64,000 bases of DNA from Pseudomonas sp. R5-89-07 (GCF_003851685.1 NZ_CP027727.1:3410001-3474000); one strand, 5' to 3'; shown: positions 1 through 8,877, counted from the stretch's first letter. Notes: generated from the sequence alone by a model not told the origin. Program-made: numbers and translations.

Positions 1-252
1 CGAGGTGCCGGTGTAGTCATGCAGCATGCCGAAGATCCGCCGCGCCGGGTAATGCCCCGGCCAGCGCGCGATCACCTGACGCAGTACGATAGACACCAGC
101 AGGAACACGACGATGTACACCATCACTGGCAGATAGGTGCCCAGCGAATGCCCGGGCAAAAAACCCAGCACGCTTATATACACAATGGCGATAGTTGCCA
201 CCACGATGCGCAGGTTAGCCTGGTCGAGTTCGGAGCTAGTTTCAACACTCAT
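1..252 (-). CDS. Hybrid sensor histidine kinase, N-terminal membrane part (cut by window edge)
   Basis: Only the first ~84 codons lie in the window; the gene runs off the left edge. The translation has a short polar head (MSVETSSELDQANL) and then two hydrophobic segments, roughly residues 15-30 and 40-58, separated by a GHSLG turn. These are followed by a charged stretch (RQVIARWPGHYPARRIFGML). This resembles the membrane N-terminus of RpfC-like hybrid kinases, and the divergent neighbour is a response regulator. The start at 252 is preferred over the ATG at 258 because AAGGA lies 7 nt before it. Kinase domains are not visible, so the assignment rests on the N-terminal pattern and context. 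Confidence 0.5.
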   Translation of the reverse strand, partial: MSVETSSELDQANLRIVVATIAIVYISVLGFLPGHSLGTYLPVMVYIVVFLLVSIVLRQVIARWPGHYPARRIFGMLHDYTGTS

Positions 253-331
253 AGTCATATCCTTGACATGCCCTTTGTGGGCGCGGGGGTAAAGTAACAT
301 GCCTCAGCACAGCCCCAGGAAGGAGCCCAGC

Positions 332-934
332 ATGACCGGCCGGATTATTATCGCCGACGACCATCCGATGTTTCGCGAGGGCATGGCGCGCACCGTGCAG
401 CGCCTGCTACCCGAGGCCGTGGTACAGGAAGCCGGCGACCTGGATGCGGTGCACCAGTTGCTGGCTGACTGCGACGATATCGACACGCTGATCCTCGACT
501 TGCGCTTTCCCGGCCTGACCAGCATGAGCCAGCTCGCCGACCTGCGCCGGCAACTGCGGCGTACCACGCTGGTGGTGGTGTCGATGGTGGATGACCCGGC
601 GCTGATCGAACAGGTCATGGCCCTGGGCGTCGACGGTTTTATCGGCAAGAACATTGCTCCCGATGAAATCGGCCTGGCACTGCTGGCGATCCGAGACGGC
701 GAAGTGCTGGTCAAGTTCGCGCCATCAGGCCTGTTGCCCCTCGACACCCACACGCTTACTGCCCGCCAGCGAGACGTATTACGCCTGATCGCCCAGGGCA
801 AGACCAACAAGGAAATCGCGAAGGCCCTGGCAATCTCGCCGTTTACCGTGCGCATTCATGTGTCGTCGTTGCTGCGCAGTTTGAAGGTGCCGTCGCGGGC
901 AGCGGCAGCGGTGAAGTATTCCGGAGCGCTCTGA
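332..934 (+). CDS. NarL/LuxR-family response regulator
   Basis: A two-component response regulator of 200 aa. The receiver domain (1-120) has the acidic pair in ADDHP (D9, D10), the phospho-acceptor D56 in LILDLRFPG, a Ser in VVSMVDD and K106 in FIGKN. The C-terminal LuxR helix-turn-helix (about 138-195) shows [22 protein letters not shown]. The start at 332 is chosen because AGGAAGGAG lies just upstream; the in-frame ATG at 299 has no such site and would add 11 residues before the receiver fold. It is divergent from the sensor kinase start and is probably its partner. The target genes are unknown. Confidence 0.88.
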   Translation: MTGRIIIADDHPMFREGMARTVQRLLPEAVVQEAGDLDAVHQLLADCDDIDTLILDLRFPGLTSMSQLADLRRQLRRTTLVVVSMVDDPALIEQVMALGVDGFIGKNIAPDEIGLALLAIRDGEVLVKFAPSGLLPLDTHTLTARQRDVLRLIAQGKTNKEIAKALAISPFTVRIHVSSLLRSLKVPSRAAAAVKYSGAL

Positions 935-967
935 CGCTGCATCCGATATTTATGCTCACTCCCAAGC

Positions 968-985
968 TTAATAATATTTTATTAA
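968..985. promoter_or_regulatory. Operator-like AT-rich palindrome upstream of the monooxygenase operon
   Basis: Perfect inverted repeat TTAATAA-TATT-TTATTAA in the 121-bp gap before the monooxygenase gene at 1056. The surrounding DNA is much richer in AT than the rest of the region. It could be a regulator site or part of the promoter. No matching copy was noticed in front of the LysR or NCS1 genes of the same cluster. Confidence 0.4.
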
Positions 986-1055
986 AAACCACCCTCCCCC
1001 TAGCCTTGAAGCCATGCCCACGTTGAATCCAACTGCATGACGCAAGGACAAACAC

Positions 1056-2345
1056 ATGACTGAATCAATAACAAAAACAGACACCCTGGTGGTGGGCGCC
1101 GGCCAGGCCGGCGTGGCCATGAGCGAGCACTTGAGCAAGCTCGGCGTGCCGCACCTGGTGCTGGAACGCAGCCGGATCGCCGAGCGCTGGCGCACCGGGC
1201 GCTGGGACTCGCTGGTGGCCAACGGGCCAGCCTGGCATGACCGGTTTCCGGGCCTGCAATTCGATGATGTGGCGCCCGATGGCTTTGCGCCGAAGGAGCG
1301 CGTGGCGGACTACTTTGAAGCCTATGCACGCAAGTTCAATGCGCCAATTCGCACAGGCGTGGAAGTCACTTCGGTGGTGCGCAACGAAGGTCGGCCAGGC
1401 TTTACCGTACACACCAGCGAAGGCGTGATCGAAGCCAATCGCGTGGTGGCCGCCACCGGGCCGTTCCAGAAGCCGGTGATTCCGGCGATTGCGCCGAAAG
1501 ACACCGCGCTGTACCAGATCCATTCCGCCGACTACCGCAACCCCGCGCAACTGCCGGCAGGCGCCGTGCTGGTAGTGGGTGCGGGCTCTTCCGGGGTACA
1601 GATCGCCGATGAACTGCAACGCAGCGGTCGCCAGGTGTACCTGTCGGTGGGTGCCCACGACCGCCCGCCGCGCGCCTATCGAAACCGCGACTTCTGCTGG
1701 TGGCTGGGGGTGTTGGGCGAATGGGACCAGGCCGCGATGAAACCCGGCCGCGAGCACGTGACCATCGCAGTGAGTGGTGCCCACGGCGGCAAGACCATCG
1801 ATTTTCGTGAGCTGGCCCAGCAAGGCATGACCCTGGTCGGCCTCACCCAGGCGTTTAACGGCAGCGTCGCCACGTTCCAACCCAACCTGGTGGAGAATCT
1901 GGCCCGCGGGGATGAAAACTACCTGGCCCTGCTGGATGCGGCCGACGCCTACATCGAACGCAACGGCCTCGACCTGCCCCCGGAGCCTGAAGCGCGCCGC
2001 GTATTCCCGGATGCCGACTGCATCAAGCATCCGATCCTGGAACTGGACCTGGCCCAGGCCGGCATCACCTCGATCATCTGGGCCACCGGGTTTGCCGTGG
2101 ACTACAGCTGGCTCAAGGTGGACGCCTTTGACGCAGCCGGCAAGCCCCGGCACCAGCGTGGCGTCGCCAGCGAAGCCGGGATCTATTTCCTCGGCCTGCC
2201 CTGGCAGTCGCGCCGTGGTTCGTCGTTTATCTGGGGCGTGTGGCACGACGCCAAGTACGTCGCCGACCATATCGCCATCCAGCGTCAATACCTTGAGTAC
2301 CGCGAAGCCGCCCCGGTGGCTCGCCCGTCCCCTGTCAGCGCCTGA
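1056..2345 (+). CDS. FAD/NAD(P)-dependent flavin monooxygenase-like oxidoreductase
   Basis: 429 aa with two Rossmann dinucleotide sites. The FAD site GAGQAG is at residues 14-19, and a second GAGSSG site near residue 175 is of the NADPH type. The body reads like class B flavoprotein monooxygenases of the CzcO/YUCCA-like superfamily (ERSRIAERWRTGRWDSL, WATGF near the C-terminus). It probably oxygenates or dehydrogenates a small nitrogen-containing substrate. The next gene, a Rid protein, follows after 22 nt; Rid proteins deal with reactive enamine/imine products, so the two may act in sequence. The substrate cannot be read from the sequence. Confidence 0.8.
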   Translation: MTESITKTDTLVVGAGQAGVAMSEHLSKLGVPHLVLERSRIAERWRTGRWDSLVANGPAWHDRFPGLQFDDVAPDGFAPKERVADYFEAYARKFNAPIRTGVEVTSVVRNEGRPGFTVHTSEGVIEANRVVAATGPFQKPVIPAIAPKDTALYQIHSADYRNPAQLPAGAVLVVGAGSSGVQIADELQRSGRQVYLSVGAHDRPPRAYRNRDFCWWLGVLGEWDQAAMKPGREHVTIAVSGAHGGKTIDFRELAQQGMTLVGLTQAFNGSVATFQPNLVENLARGDENYLALLDAADAYIERNGLDLPPEPEARRVFPDADCIKHPILELDLAQAGITSIIWATGFAVDYSWLKVDAFDAAGKPRHQRGVASEAGIYFLGLPWQSRRGSSFIWGVWHDAKYVADHIAIQRQYLEYREAAPVARPSPVSA

Positions 2346-2367
2346 TCCCCTTGCCGGAGTTTTTTCG

Positions 2368-2778
2368 ATGCCTACGCACACCCGCATCCGCATGTTCAAC
2401 ACCAAAGAAACCTACCCCAACCAGAGCCTGGACAACGACCTGTGCCAGGCCGTGCGCGCCGGCAATACCGTGTATGTACGCGGCCAGGTCGGCACCGATT
2501 TTGACGGTCACCTGATCGGCCTGGGCGACCCCCGTGCCCAGGCCGAACAGGCGATGAGAAACGTCAAGCAACTGCTGGAAGAAGCCGGCAGCGACTTAAG
2601 CCATATCGTCAAGACCACCACCTACCTGATCGATCCGCGCTACCGCGAGCCGGTGTACCAGGAAGTCGGCAAGTGGCTCAAGGGTGTGTTCCCGATCTCC
2701 ACCGGGTTGGTGGTGTCGGCGTTGGGCCAGCCGCAGTGGCTGATGGAGATCGATGTGATCGCAGTTATTCCAGAGTAA
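2368..2778 (+). CDS. Rid (YjgF/YER057c/UK114) family protein without the canonical arginine
   Basis: 136 aa, the normal length for a Rid subunit. It has the typical QAVRAGNTVYVRGQVG strand, a QAEQAMRNVKQLLEEAGS helix and the KTTTYLID strand. Canonical RidA hydrolyses enamines/imines with an arginine in a P-A-R motif near residue 105. Here the corresponding segment reads FPISTGLVV, so the arginine is replaced. That puts the protein among the non-archetypal Rid subgroups, whose chemistry may differ. The start at 2368 is 22 nt after the monooxygenase stop, and DUF1028 follows closely, so it is clearly in the operon. Confidence 0.85.
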   Translation: MPTHTRIRMFNTKETYPNQSLDNDLCQAVRAGNTVYVRGQVGTDFDGHLIGLGDPRAQAEQAMRNVKQLLEEAGSDLSHIVKTTTYLIDPRYREPVYQEVGKWLKGVFPISTGLVVSALGQPQWLMEIDVIAVIPE

Positions 2779-2789
2779 GGAGGCAAGCC

Positions 2790-3467
2790 ATGACTTTTTC
2801 AATCGTGGGTCGCTGCGCCGACACCGGCCAACTGGGCATCGCCATCAGTTCATCGAGCATCGCCGTGGGTGCCCGTTGCCCATGGTTGCGCCCCGGTGTG
2901 GGCGCGGTGTCCACCCAGAACATCACGCTGCCGGCCCTTGGCCCGGACGTGCTCGACCTGCTGGAGCAAGGCCTCACGCCGGCCGAGGCCATCGACAGCG
3001 CCTTGACCCGCAACGGTTACAGCCAATACCGGCAATTGACCGCGATAGACCACTTGGGCCGCAGCGTGCATTTCAGCGGCAGCGAAACCCTGGGCACCCA
3101 CAACGCCGTGTCGGGTGAGCAATGCGTGGCGGCCGGCAATATGCTTGCTGAGCGAGGGGTGATCGAGGCGATGGTCAGCGCCTTCGAACACGGCGAAGGC
3201 CAGTTGGCGGACCGCCTGCTGGCGGCGATGCATGCCGCCATCGCCGCCGGTGGCGAAGCCGGCCCGGTGCATTCCGCCGCGCTGGTGGTGGTGGGTGACC
3301 TGACCTGGCCGATCATCAACTTGCGCGTGGACTGGGCCGATGAGGCGCCCATCGGCCAATTGCAAACACTGTGGGACGCCTACCGCCCGCAGGTGCAGGA
3401 CTACATTGATCGCGCCCTCGCCCCCGACCGCTCCCCAGGCTACGGCGTAGCCGGAGACGATCGATGA
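2790..3467 (+). CDS. DUF1028 family protein (Ntn-hydrolase-like)
   Basis: 225 aa. The N-terminus TFSIVGRC-TGQLGIAISSSSIAVG and the following SGEQCVAAGNML and GGEAGPVHSAALVVV segments are typical of DUF1028, a family with an Ntn-hydrolase-like fold and no firm biochemical role. The start at 2790 has a strong TAAGGAGG site 7 nt upstream. It overlaps the next gene by the 4 nt ATGA, implying translational coupling. Its place beside Rid, amidohydrolase and monooxygenase genes suggests a role in breaking down an N-substituted compound; this is inference only. Confidence 0.85.
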   Translation: MTFSIVGRCADTGQLGIAISSSSIAVGARCPWLRPGVGAVSTQNITLPALGPDVLDLLEQGLTPAEAIDSALTRNGYSQYRQLTAIDHLGRSVHFSGSETLGTHNAVSGEQCVAAGNMLAERGVIEAMVSAFEHGEGQLADRLLAAMHAAIAAGGEAGPVHSAALVVVGDLTWPIINLRVDWADEAPIGQLQTLWDAYRPQVQDYIDRALAPDRSPGYGVAGDDR

Positions 3468-4609
3468 GCCGCAGCCGTGAGTTGCTGCAGACGCTGGTGG
3501 GGTTCGACACCACCAGCCGCGAATCCAACCTGCAGTTGATCGAGTTCGTGCGCGATTACCTGGCGGGCTTCGGCGTGACCAGCGAACTGGTCTACAACGA
3601 GGCGCGCACCAAGGCCAACCTGTTTGCCAGCATCGGCCCGGTGGAGTTGCCCGGCATCGTGTTGTCGGGGCATACCGATGTGGTACCGGTGGATGGGCAG
3701 CCGTGGACGCTGCCGCCGTTTCAGCTGACCGAGCGTGATGGCAAGCTGTACGGCCGTGGCACCGCCGACATGAAAGGCTACATCGCCTGCGTGCTGGCGC
3801 TGGTGCCGGAGCTGGTCAAGGCGCCGTTGCGCCTGCCGGTGCACATCGCGCTGTCCTACGACGAAGAAGTCGGCTGCCTCGGTGTACGCTCGCTGCTCAG
3901 TCTGTTGGAGCAACGCCCGGTGAAACCGATACTGTGCATCATCGGCGAGCCGACCGAGCTCAAACCGGTGCTGGGCCACAAGGGCAAGTTGGCGATGCGC
4001 TGCGATGTGCAGGGCGAGGCCTGTCATTCGGCGTATGCGCCGTCCGGGGTGAATGCGATTGAGCATGCTGCCGAGTTGATCGGCGAGCTGGGGCGCATCG
4101 GCCAAGGGCTGCGTGCACATCAGGACCCGCGCTTCGATCCGCCCTTCAGCACCGTGCAGACCGGGCTGATCAGCGGCGGCAAGGCGTTGAATATCGTGCC
4201 GGCCGATTGCCAATTTGATTTTGAGGTACGTGCCCTGCCCTCGATGGATCCCGGCGAAGTGGCCGAAGCGCTGCAAGCCTACGCCCTGCAGCAGGTACTG
4301 CCGCGCATGCAGGCGGTGAGCAAGCAGAGTTCGATTCGGTTCACCGAGCTGTCGGCCTACCCTGGGTTGGTCACCGATGAACGCAGCCAGGCCGCCGAAC
4401 TGATCGCGGCGTTTTGCGGGTCCCGCGAATTTGGCACCGTGGCGTTTGGCACGGAGGGCGGGCTGTTCGATGCCGTGGGCATTCCCACCGTGGTGTGCGG
4501 GCCGGGCAGCATGGAGCAGGGGCACAAGCCGGATGAGTTTGTGAGCCTGGAACAGCTGGCAGGCTGCGATGCGCTGTTGCGGCGGATGCTGGATTCGATC
4601 CGCCTCTGA
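3464..4609 (+). CDS. ArgE/DapE-family M20 deacetylase (acetylornithine deacetylase-like)
   Basis: 381 aa zinc-dependent M20 amidohydrolase. Metal-site motifs are visible: SGHTDVVPVDG, the bridging aspartate in GRGTADMKGY, the catalytic glutamate in YDEEVGCLG, and GEPTELKPVLGHKG. The length fits ArgE. It is probably a catabolic paralogue rather than the biosynthetic enzyme, because it sits at the end of a monooxygenase-Rid-DUF1028 operon and overlaps DUF1028 by 4 nt. Such enzymes cleave N-acyl amino acids to the free amine and a carboxylate. A REPIN follows its stop codon. Confidence 0.85.
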   Translation: MSRSRELLQTLVGFDTTSRESNLQLIEFVRDYLAGFGVTSELVYNEARTKANLFASIGPVELPGIVLSGHTDVVPVDGQPWTLPPFQLTERDGKLYGRGTADMKGYIACVLALVPELVKAPLRLPVHIALSYDEEVGCLGVRSLLSLLEQRPVKPILCIIGEPTELKPVLGHKGKLAMRCDVQGEACHSAYAPSGVNAIEHAAELIGELGRIGQGLRAHQDPRFDPPFSTVQTGLISGGKALNIVPADCQFDFEVRALPSMDPGEVAEALQAYALQQVLPRMQAVSKQSSIRFTELSAYPGLVTDERSQAAELIAAFCGSREFGTVAFGTEGGLFDAVGIPTVVCGPGSMEQGHKPDEFVSLEQLAGCDALLRRMLDSIRL

Positions 4610-4624
4610 ATACACCACAGCTCA

Positions 4625-4718
4625 AATGTGGGAGGGGGCTTGCCCCCGATGGCGGTGTATCAGCCAACTTATGTATTGGCTGAACCACCCCAATCGGGGG
4701 CAAGCCCCCTCCCACATT
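4625..4718. repeat. REPIN (two inverted REP arms)
   Basis: Outer arms AATGTGGGAGGGGGCTTGCC and its complement, extending to an ATCGGGGGC match, flank a ~40-nt variable loop. It lies between the convergent ArgE-like and LysR genes. Each REP arm can also fold on itself. This is the standard fluorescens-group REP-doublet structure, mobilised in trans by RAYT transposases. No RAYT gene is in the window. Confidence 0.9.
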
Positions 4719-4728
4719 GGCCTTGTAT

Positions 4729-5640
4729 TCAGGCCAACAATCGAGCCAGCTCTTCGCGACAATAATCAACGAACAACTGCACCGGCTTGGTCAGCGGTGC
4801 GCGCTTGAGCCACACCGCCGACAAGCCGGAGCCGGTGACGGTTTCCGCCAGCGGAATACACACCACTTTCTGCCCATCATAGGTGTACTCGCTGAACGGC
4901 TTGGTCACCAGGATCGAAAAGCCGAACCCTCGCCCCACCATGCCTCGCACCATCTCGATCGACGGTGAGCTGAACACGATGTTCGGCGTCAAGCCACGCT
5001 CTTCGAAGATGCTCACGAAGTAGGTCCGGCTCGGCAGCACGTCCAGCAGAATCATCGGCTCCAGCACCAGGTCGGCCAGCGATACCCTGGCCTGGCGCGC
5101 AAACCGGTGGTCCGCCGGCAGCAACGCATACGGCTGCTGCGGGGGCATCAACGGCGTGGTCTCGATGGAGCCGCCCAGGTCGTGCTCGAACAGCATCGCC
5201 ACATCGATGGTGCCCGCGGTCAGCGCCTGCACCAGCTCCTGCTGCTCGCCGTCGCGAATGCGGATTTCCACCCCCGGCCAGCGCGCCTTGAAGCCGGCGA
5301 TCAGACGCGGCAGGTACAGCGGCGCCACGGTTTCAAAGCAGCCGATATCGATCTGCCCGGCCACCACATCATTGTCGGCCAAGGCGTTCTGTTCGAACTC
5401 ATGGGCCACCCGCAGCAGCTCCAGCGCCTTGCGATAAAACCGCGCGCCGCTGGGGGTCAGCGACACGCCCTGGGCGTGATGGCGAATAAACAGCTGCACA
5501 CCAAAACTGTCTTCGAGCTGCTTGATGGCGGTGGAAACCGACGGCTGGGCGATATACAGCTTGCGCGACGCCTCGGCGACGCTGCCGCATTCGGCGGTAG
5601 TGACGAAATATCTGAGTTGGCGCAGGTTGTAGGCAGCCAT
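4729..5640 (-). CDS. LysR-family transcriptional regulator
   Basis: 303 aa. The winged helix-turn-helix is at residues 1-60 (LRQLRYFVTTAECGSVAEAS, AQPSVSTAIKQLE) and is followed by a periplasmic-binding-like effector domain (GQIDIGCFETVAPLYLPRLI). The ATG at 5640 is preferred to the GTG directly before it, as GGAGG is 5 nt upstream. It is divergent from the NCS1 permease and convergent with the catabolic operon, so it is the likely regulator of both. The 250-bp gap to the permease should hold its binding site; no clear T-N11-A dyad was singled out. Confidence 0.9.
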   Translation of the reverse strand: MAAYNLRQLRYFVTTAECGSVAEASRKLYIAQPSVSTAIKQLEDSFGVQLFIRHHAQGVSLTPSGARFYRKALELLRVAHEFEQNALADNDVVAGQIDIGCFETVAPLYLPRLIAGFKARWPGVEIRIRDGEQQELVQALTAGTIDVAMLFEHDLGGSIETTPLMPPQQPYALLPADHRFARQARVSLADLVLEPMILLDVLPSRTYFVSIFEERGLTPNIVFSSPSIEMVRGMVGRGFGFSILVTKPFSEYTYDGQKVVCIPLAETVTGSGLSAVWLKRAPLTKPVQLFVDYCREELARLLA

Positions 5641-5891
5641 CACGGCCTCCGGAAAACAGGGGATTTTGCCCCAAACATGTGCAAGAAAGTCCGGCTTTTT
5701 TCATCGATTCCAGCCCATGCAACATACCGGAGCAAAAATCGCCGCGAGATACTTTTTTTAAGGTCTATAGCAACAAACTTACTAATTTACCTGCCCGTGT
5801 CCATTGCAGATGATCACTCCAACAACAAAGCGCGGCCCTGGCTGCGCACAGCGAAGTACGTCAACGTACTCACCTTGCCTTGGAGCTCGTC

Positions 5892-7307
5892 ATGGTCACC
5901 ACTGCAACATCCTGCGCCCCGCTTATCGAAAAACACACGATTGGATACGTGCCCCCGGAAGATCGCCATGGAAAGGTAAGAGACCTGTTCACCCTGTGGT
6001 TCGGCGGCAACATCGCGCCGTTGCCGATCGTGACCGGCGCATTGGGGGTGCAGTTGTTTCACCTCAACCTGGTGTGGGGCATCGTCGCCATCCTCGTTGG
6101 CCACTTGGTCGGCGGTGTGTTGATGGCCCTGCACTCGGCGCAAGGCCCGCAAATGGGCATTCCGCAAATGATCCAGAGCCGCGCGCAGTTCGGCTCCCTT
6201 GGCGCACTGCTGGTGGTGGTGATTGCCGGTGTGATGTACATCGGCTTCTTCGCCTCCAACATCGTGCTGGCCGGTAAATCCCTGCATGGCGTGGTGGATG
6301 CAGTACCGGTGCCCGTCGGCATCGTGGTCGGTGCCATCGGTTCCGGCATCATCGGCATCATCGGCTATCGCTTCATCCATGTGCTCAACCGCATCGGCAC
6401 CTGGGTACTCGGCGCCGGCATTGTGCTGGGCTTCGGCTACATCTTCACCCATGTGCAGACCACTGATTTCCTGACCCGCGGCAGCTTCAATATTTCCGGC
6501 TGGCTGGCCACCGTTTCCCTGGCTGCGCTGTGGCAGATCGCCTTTGCGCCGTACGTCTCGGATTACTCGCGCTACCTGCCGGCCGATGTGCCTGTCGCCG
6601 CCACCTTCTGGACCACCTACCTGGGCTCTGCGCTGGGTTCGAGCCTGGCCTTCATCTTCGGCGCCGTCGCCGTGCTCGCCACGCCGGTAGGCATGGACAC
6701 CATGGACGCGGTCAAGCTCGCCACCGGCGCCATCGGCCCGCTGATGCTGGTGCTGTTCCTGCTCAGCGTGATCAGCCACAACGCCCTCAACCTGTACGGC
6801 GCGGTGCTGTCGATCATCACCCTGGTGCAAACCTTCGCCTACCGCTGGATACCCACGGCAAAAAGCCGCGCGGTGATCTCCATCATCGTGCTGGCCGCCT
6901 GTTCGATTGCGGCGGTGTTTGCCTCCAAGGACTTTATCGGCCACTTCGTCGACATGGTGCTGGTGTTGCTGGTGGTCCTGGTGCCGTGGACGGCGATCAA
7001 CCTGATCGACTTTTATGCGATCCATAAAGGCAAATACGATATCGCTTCGATCTTTCGCGTGGATGGCGGGATCTATGGCAAGTACAACCCGCAAGCGCTG
7101 CTGGCTTATGCGGTGGGGATCGCGGTGCAGATTCCGTTCATGAACACGCCATTGTATGTAGGGCCGATTTCGGAACACATCAACGGGGCGGATTTGTCCT
7201 GGGTGGTGGGGTTGGTGGTCACGTCGCCGTTGTATTTCTGGCTCGCGAGTCGGGACAGTGCGTATAAGCGCCGCATGGACGGGGGGAAGTTGGTGGGTGG
7301 GATTTGA
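5892..7307 (+). CDS. NCS1-family nucleobase/cation symporter (CodB-like permease)
   Basis: 471 aa and very hydrophobic, with about 12 membrane segments. NCS1 hallmarks are the RDLFTLWFGGNIAPLPIVTG first helix, the GPQMGIPQMIQSRAQFG loop and FAPYVSDYSRYLP. Family members import cytosine, purines, allantoin, hydantoins or related compounds with H+ or Na+. The ATG at 5892 has GGAG 7 nt upstream. Divergent from the LysR gene, it probably brings in the substrate of the monooxygenase/Rid/amidohydrolase operon. A strong terminator follows. Confidence 0.88.
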   Translation: MVTTATSCAPLIEKHTIGYVPPEDRHGKVRDLFTLWFGGNIAPLPIVTGALGVQLFHLNLVWGIVAILVGHLVGGVLMALHSAQGPQMGIPQMIQSRAQFGSLGALLVVVIAGVMYIGFFASNIVLAGKSLHGVVDAVPVPVGIVVGAIGSGIIGIIGYRFIHVLNRIGTWVLGAGIVLGFGYIFTHVQTTDFLTRGSFNISGWLATVSLAALWQIAFAPYVSDYSRYLPADVPVAATFWTTYLGSALGSSLAFIFGAVAVLATPVGMDTMDAVKLATGAIGPLMLVLFLLSVISHNALNLYGAVLSIITLVQTFAYRWIPTAKSRAVISIIVLAACSIAAVFASKDFIGHFVDMVLVLLVVLVPWTAINLIDFYAIHKGKYDIASIFRVDGGIYGKYNPQALLAYAVGIAVQIPFMNTPLYVGPISEHINGADLSWVVGLVVTSPLYFWLASRDSAYKRRMDGGKLVGGI

Positions 7308-7346
7308 TACCAGGATGTGGCGGATGCGTTTGCCGTGATTGACCTG

Positions 7347-7372
7347 AAGAAACCCGCTCTGGCGGGTTTCTT
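7347..7372 (+). terminator. Rho-independent terminator of the NCS1 permease gene
   Basis: Perfect 10-bp stem AAGAAACCCG / CGGGTTTCTT with a CTCTGG loop, followed by GTTTTC, 39 nt after the permease stop. Confidence 0.85.
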
Positions 7373-7407
7373 GTTTTCGAGAGAGCCAGAGCCGAGCTCT
7401 ATCAAAC

Positions 7408-7497
7408 TGTGGGAGGGGGCTTGCTCCCGGTGGCGGCGGATCATTCAGCACATCAGTGACTGGTCCATCGCTATCGGGGGCAAGCCCCCTCCCACAT
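7408..7497. repeat. REPIN
   Basis: Inverted REP arms TGTGGGAGGGGGCTTGC and GCAAGCCCCCTCCCACA around a ~45-nt loop containing CAGTGACTGG. The left arm has CTCCC where the standard sequence has CCCCC. It sits between the convergent permease and TPM-domain genes. Confidence 0.88.
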
Positions 7498-7546
7498 TGA
7501 ATCTTCATACGTCAGGCAGGCCTGACCGCAACCGCAGCGGCGCGTG

Positions 7547-8746
7547 TCACCAGCTCCCCGACGCCCCACCGCCGCCACTGGAACCCCCGCCACCGGACGA
7601 GCTGCTGCTGGAACTGGAGCTGCTGGAACCCGAACCGGACCCACTATCAGACCCTGACCCCGAGCCCTCACCCACCTTGCCGAAAATCAGCAACGCCACA
7701 AACGACGCGATAGGAAACGCCAGCAACCAACCGTCGCGACCGTCATCCAGCAGACACCCGGCCACCCCGTAGACGGCGACCGACGCCAGCAGCCGCACGA
7801 CAAAACCGGTGCGGCTGGTTCTCCAGGTGTGCCTCATGATCAGCAGCAGCACCAGGTACAGCCCCAGCACAGCCAGCACACCCAGTGGCCACGCCAGCCA
7901 ATGGGTAAAACTGACGTCCACATACCGGTCTGCCACCACCAACCCGAGGATGTAAACCAGCAGCCCGATCACGCAGTAGAAGAGCGTGCGGACCTGCCAC
8001 AAGGCACCGAACAGGGCGCCGCCGATCAGCAGGGTCAGCGGCATGACGAACAGAAACATCGGCCATTCCCGCCCGCCCGCCAGCAGCGTCAGCAACAGCG
8101 TAGCCGCCACCACGACGATCACTGCCTTGCGCCAGTGCAACTTGCCGGCCGCGAGCAACACGCCGACGAGCCCACCGAGGACAAACGCTGCCAGCAACGC
8201 GAAAAATTGCGGATTGATTCCGGGCCCGGCCACCTTCGGCAGGTCGCCGCCGTCCACCAGTACGGTCAGCGCGTCGACCCCCTGTTGAACCCCGCCAGCA
8301 AAGTCGCCCTGACGAAACGCCGGCGTGATGCGCTCTTCGATGATGCGATGGGCCAGCAGGTCGGTGACCGTGCCCTCCAGGCCGTAGCCCACCTCGATGC
8401 GCAGGGTGTGATCGTTCTTGGCCACCACCAGCAGGATGCCGTCGTCGACGTCCTTGCGCCCCAGCTTCCAGGCGCGGAACAGTTGGTTGGCATAGTCTTC
8501 GATGCTGACGTCGCCCGTGCCGGGCACCAGCAATACGGCAACCTGCGCGCCTTTGCGCTGCTCAAGATCGGCCAGTTGCTGCTTGAGACGCGAGGTGGTG
8601 CCCGAGTCGAGGGTATTGGTCAGGTCGATGACCCGTTGGTCGAGTGCAACGCCGATGGGCGAGGTGTCGGCCTGGGCGCTGCTCAACAGGCTGGCAAACA
8701 CCAGGGCCAGCACGCTCAAGACGGATTGCCGTAAAAGCAGCATCAT
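7547..8746 (-). CDS. TPM-domain (YgcG-like) membrane protein with Ser/Gly-rich tail
   Basis: 399 aa. An N-terminal signal peptide (residues 1-27, ending SSAQA) leads into a periplasmic TPM domain (about 30-170; VIDLTNTLDSGTTSRLKQQL, DDGILLVVAKNDHTLRIEVGYGLEG, FAGGVQQGVDAL). Several membrane helices follow (about 185-360). The last ~40 residues are almost only Ser and Gly, ending GASGSW, a tail common in the YgcG branch. TPM proteins are linked to envelope quality control and photosystem repair in other lineages; the role here is unknown. ATG 8746 and ATG 8743 are both possible starts after AGGTAA. Confidence 0.85.
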   Translation of the reverse strand: MMLLLRQSVLSVLALVFASLLSSAQADTSPIGVALDQRVIDLTNTLDSGTTSRLKQQLADLEQRKGAQVAVLLVPGTGDVSIEDYANQLFRAWKLGRKDVDDGILLVVAKNDHTLRIEVGYGLEGTVTDLLAHRIIEERITPAFRQGDFAGGVQQGVDALTVLVDGGDLPKVAGPGINPQFFALLAAFVLGGLVGVLLAAGKLHWRKAVIVVVAATLLLTLLAGGREWPMFLFVMPLTLLIGGALFGALWQVRTLFYCVIGLLVYILGLVVADRYVDVSFTHWLAWPLGVLAVLGLYLVLLLIMRHTWRTSRTGFVVRLLASVAVYGVAGCLLDDGRDGWLLAFPIASFVALLIFGKVGEGSGSGSDSGSGSGSSSSSSSSSSSGGGGSSGGGGASGSW

Positions 8747-8877
8747 GTATTGTTACCTGAAGTTTCTTCCTGAAGGCGCCGACTCTACCCTATCTACGCG
8801 CAAACGCGTGACCCAGGGCCTGCGACTCTCTAAACTGCCGCTACGCTGCCTAGCAATAAACCCTCTACGAGAACGCC

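Noticed and set aside
1065..2405. 446-codon open frame on the minus strand opposite the monooxygenase
   Set aside because: It is a shadow of GC-rich coding DNA: no ribosome site, no recognisable domain, and full overlap with a well-supported gene.
5814..7508. 564-codon open frame on the minus strand opposite the NCS1 permease
   Set aside because: Composition (many His, Gln, Arg, Asp) is typical of antisense frames of membrane-protein genes, and it runs into REP sequence.
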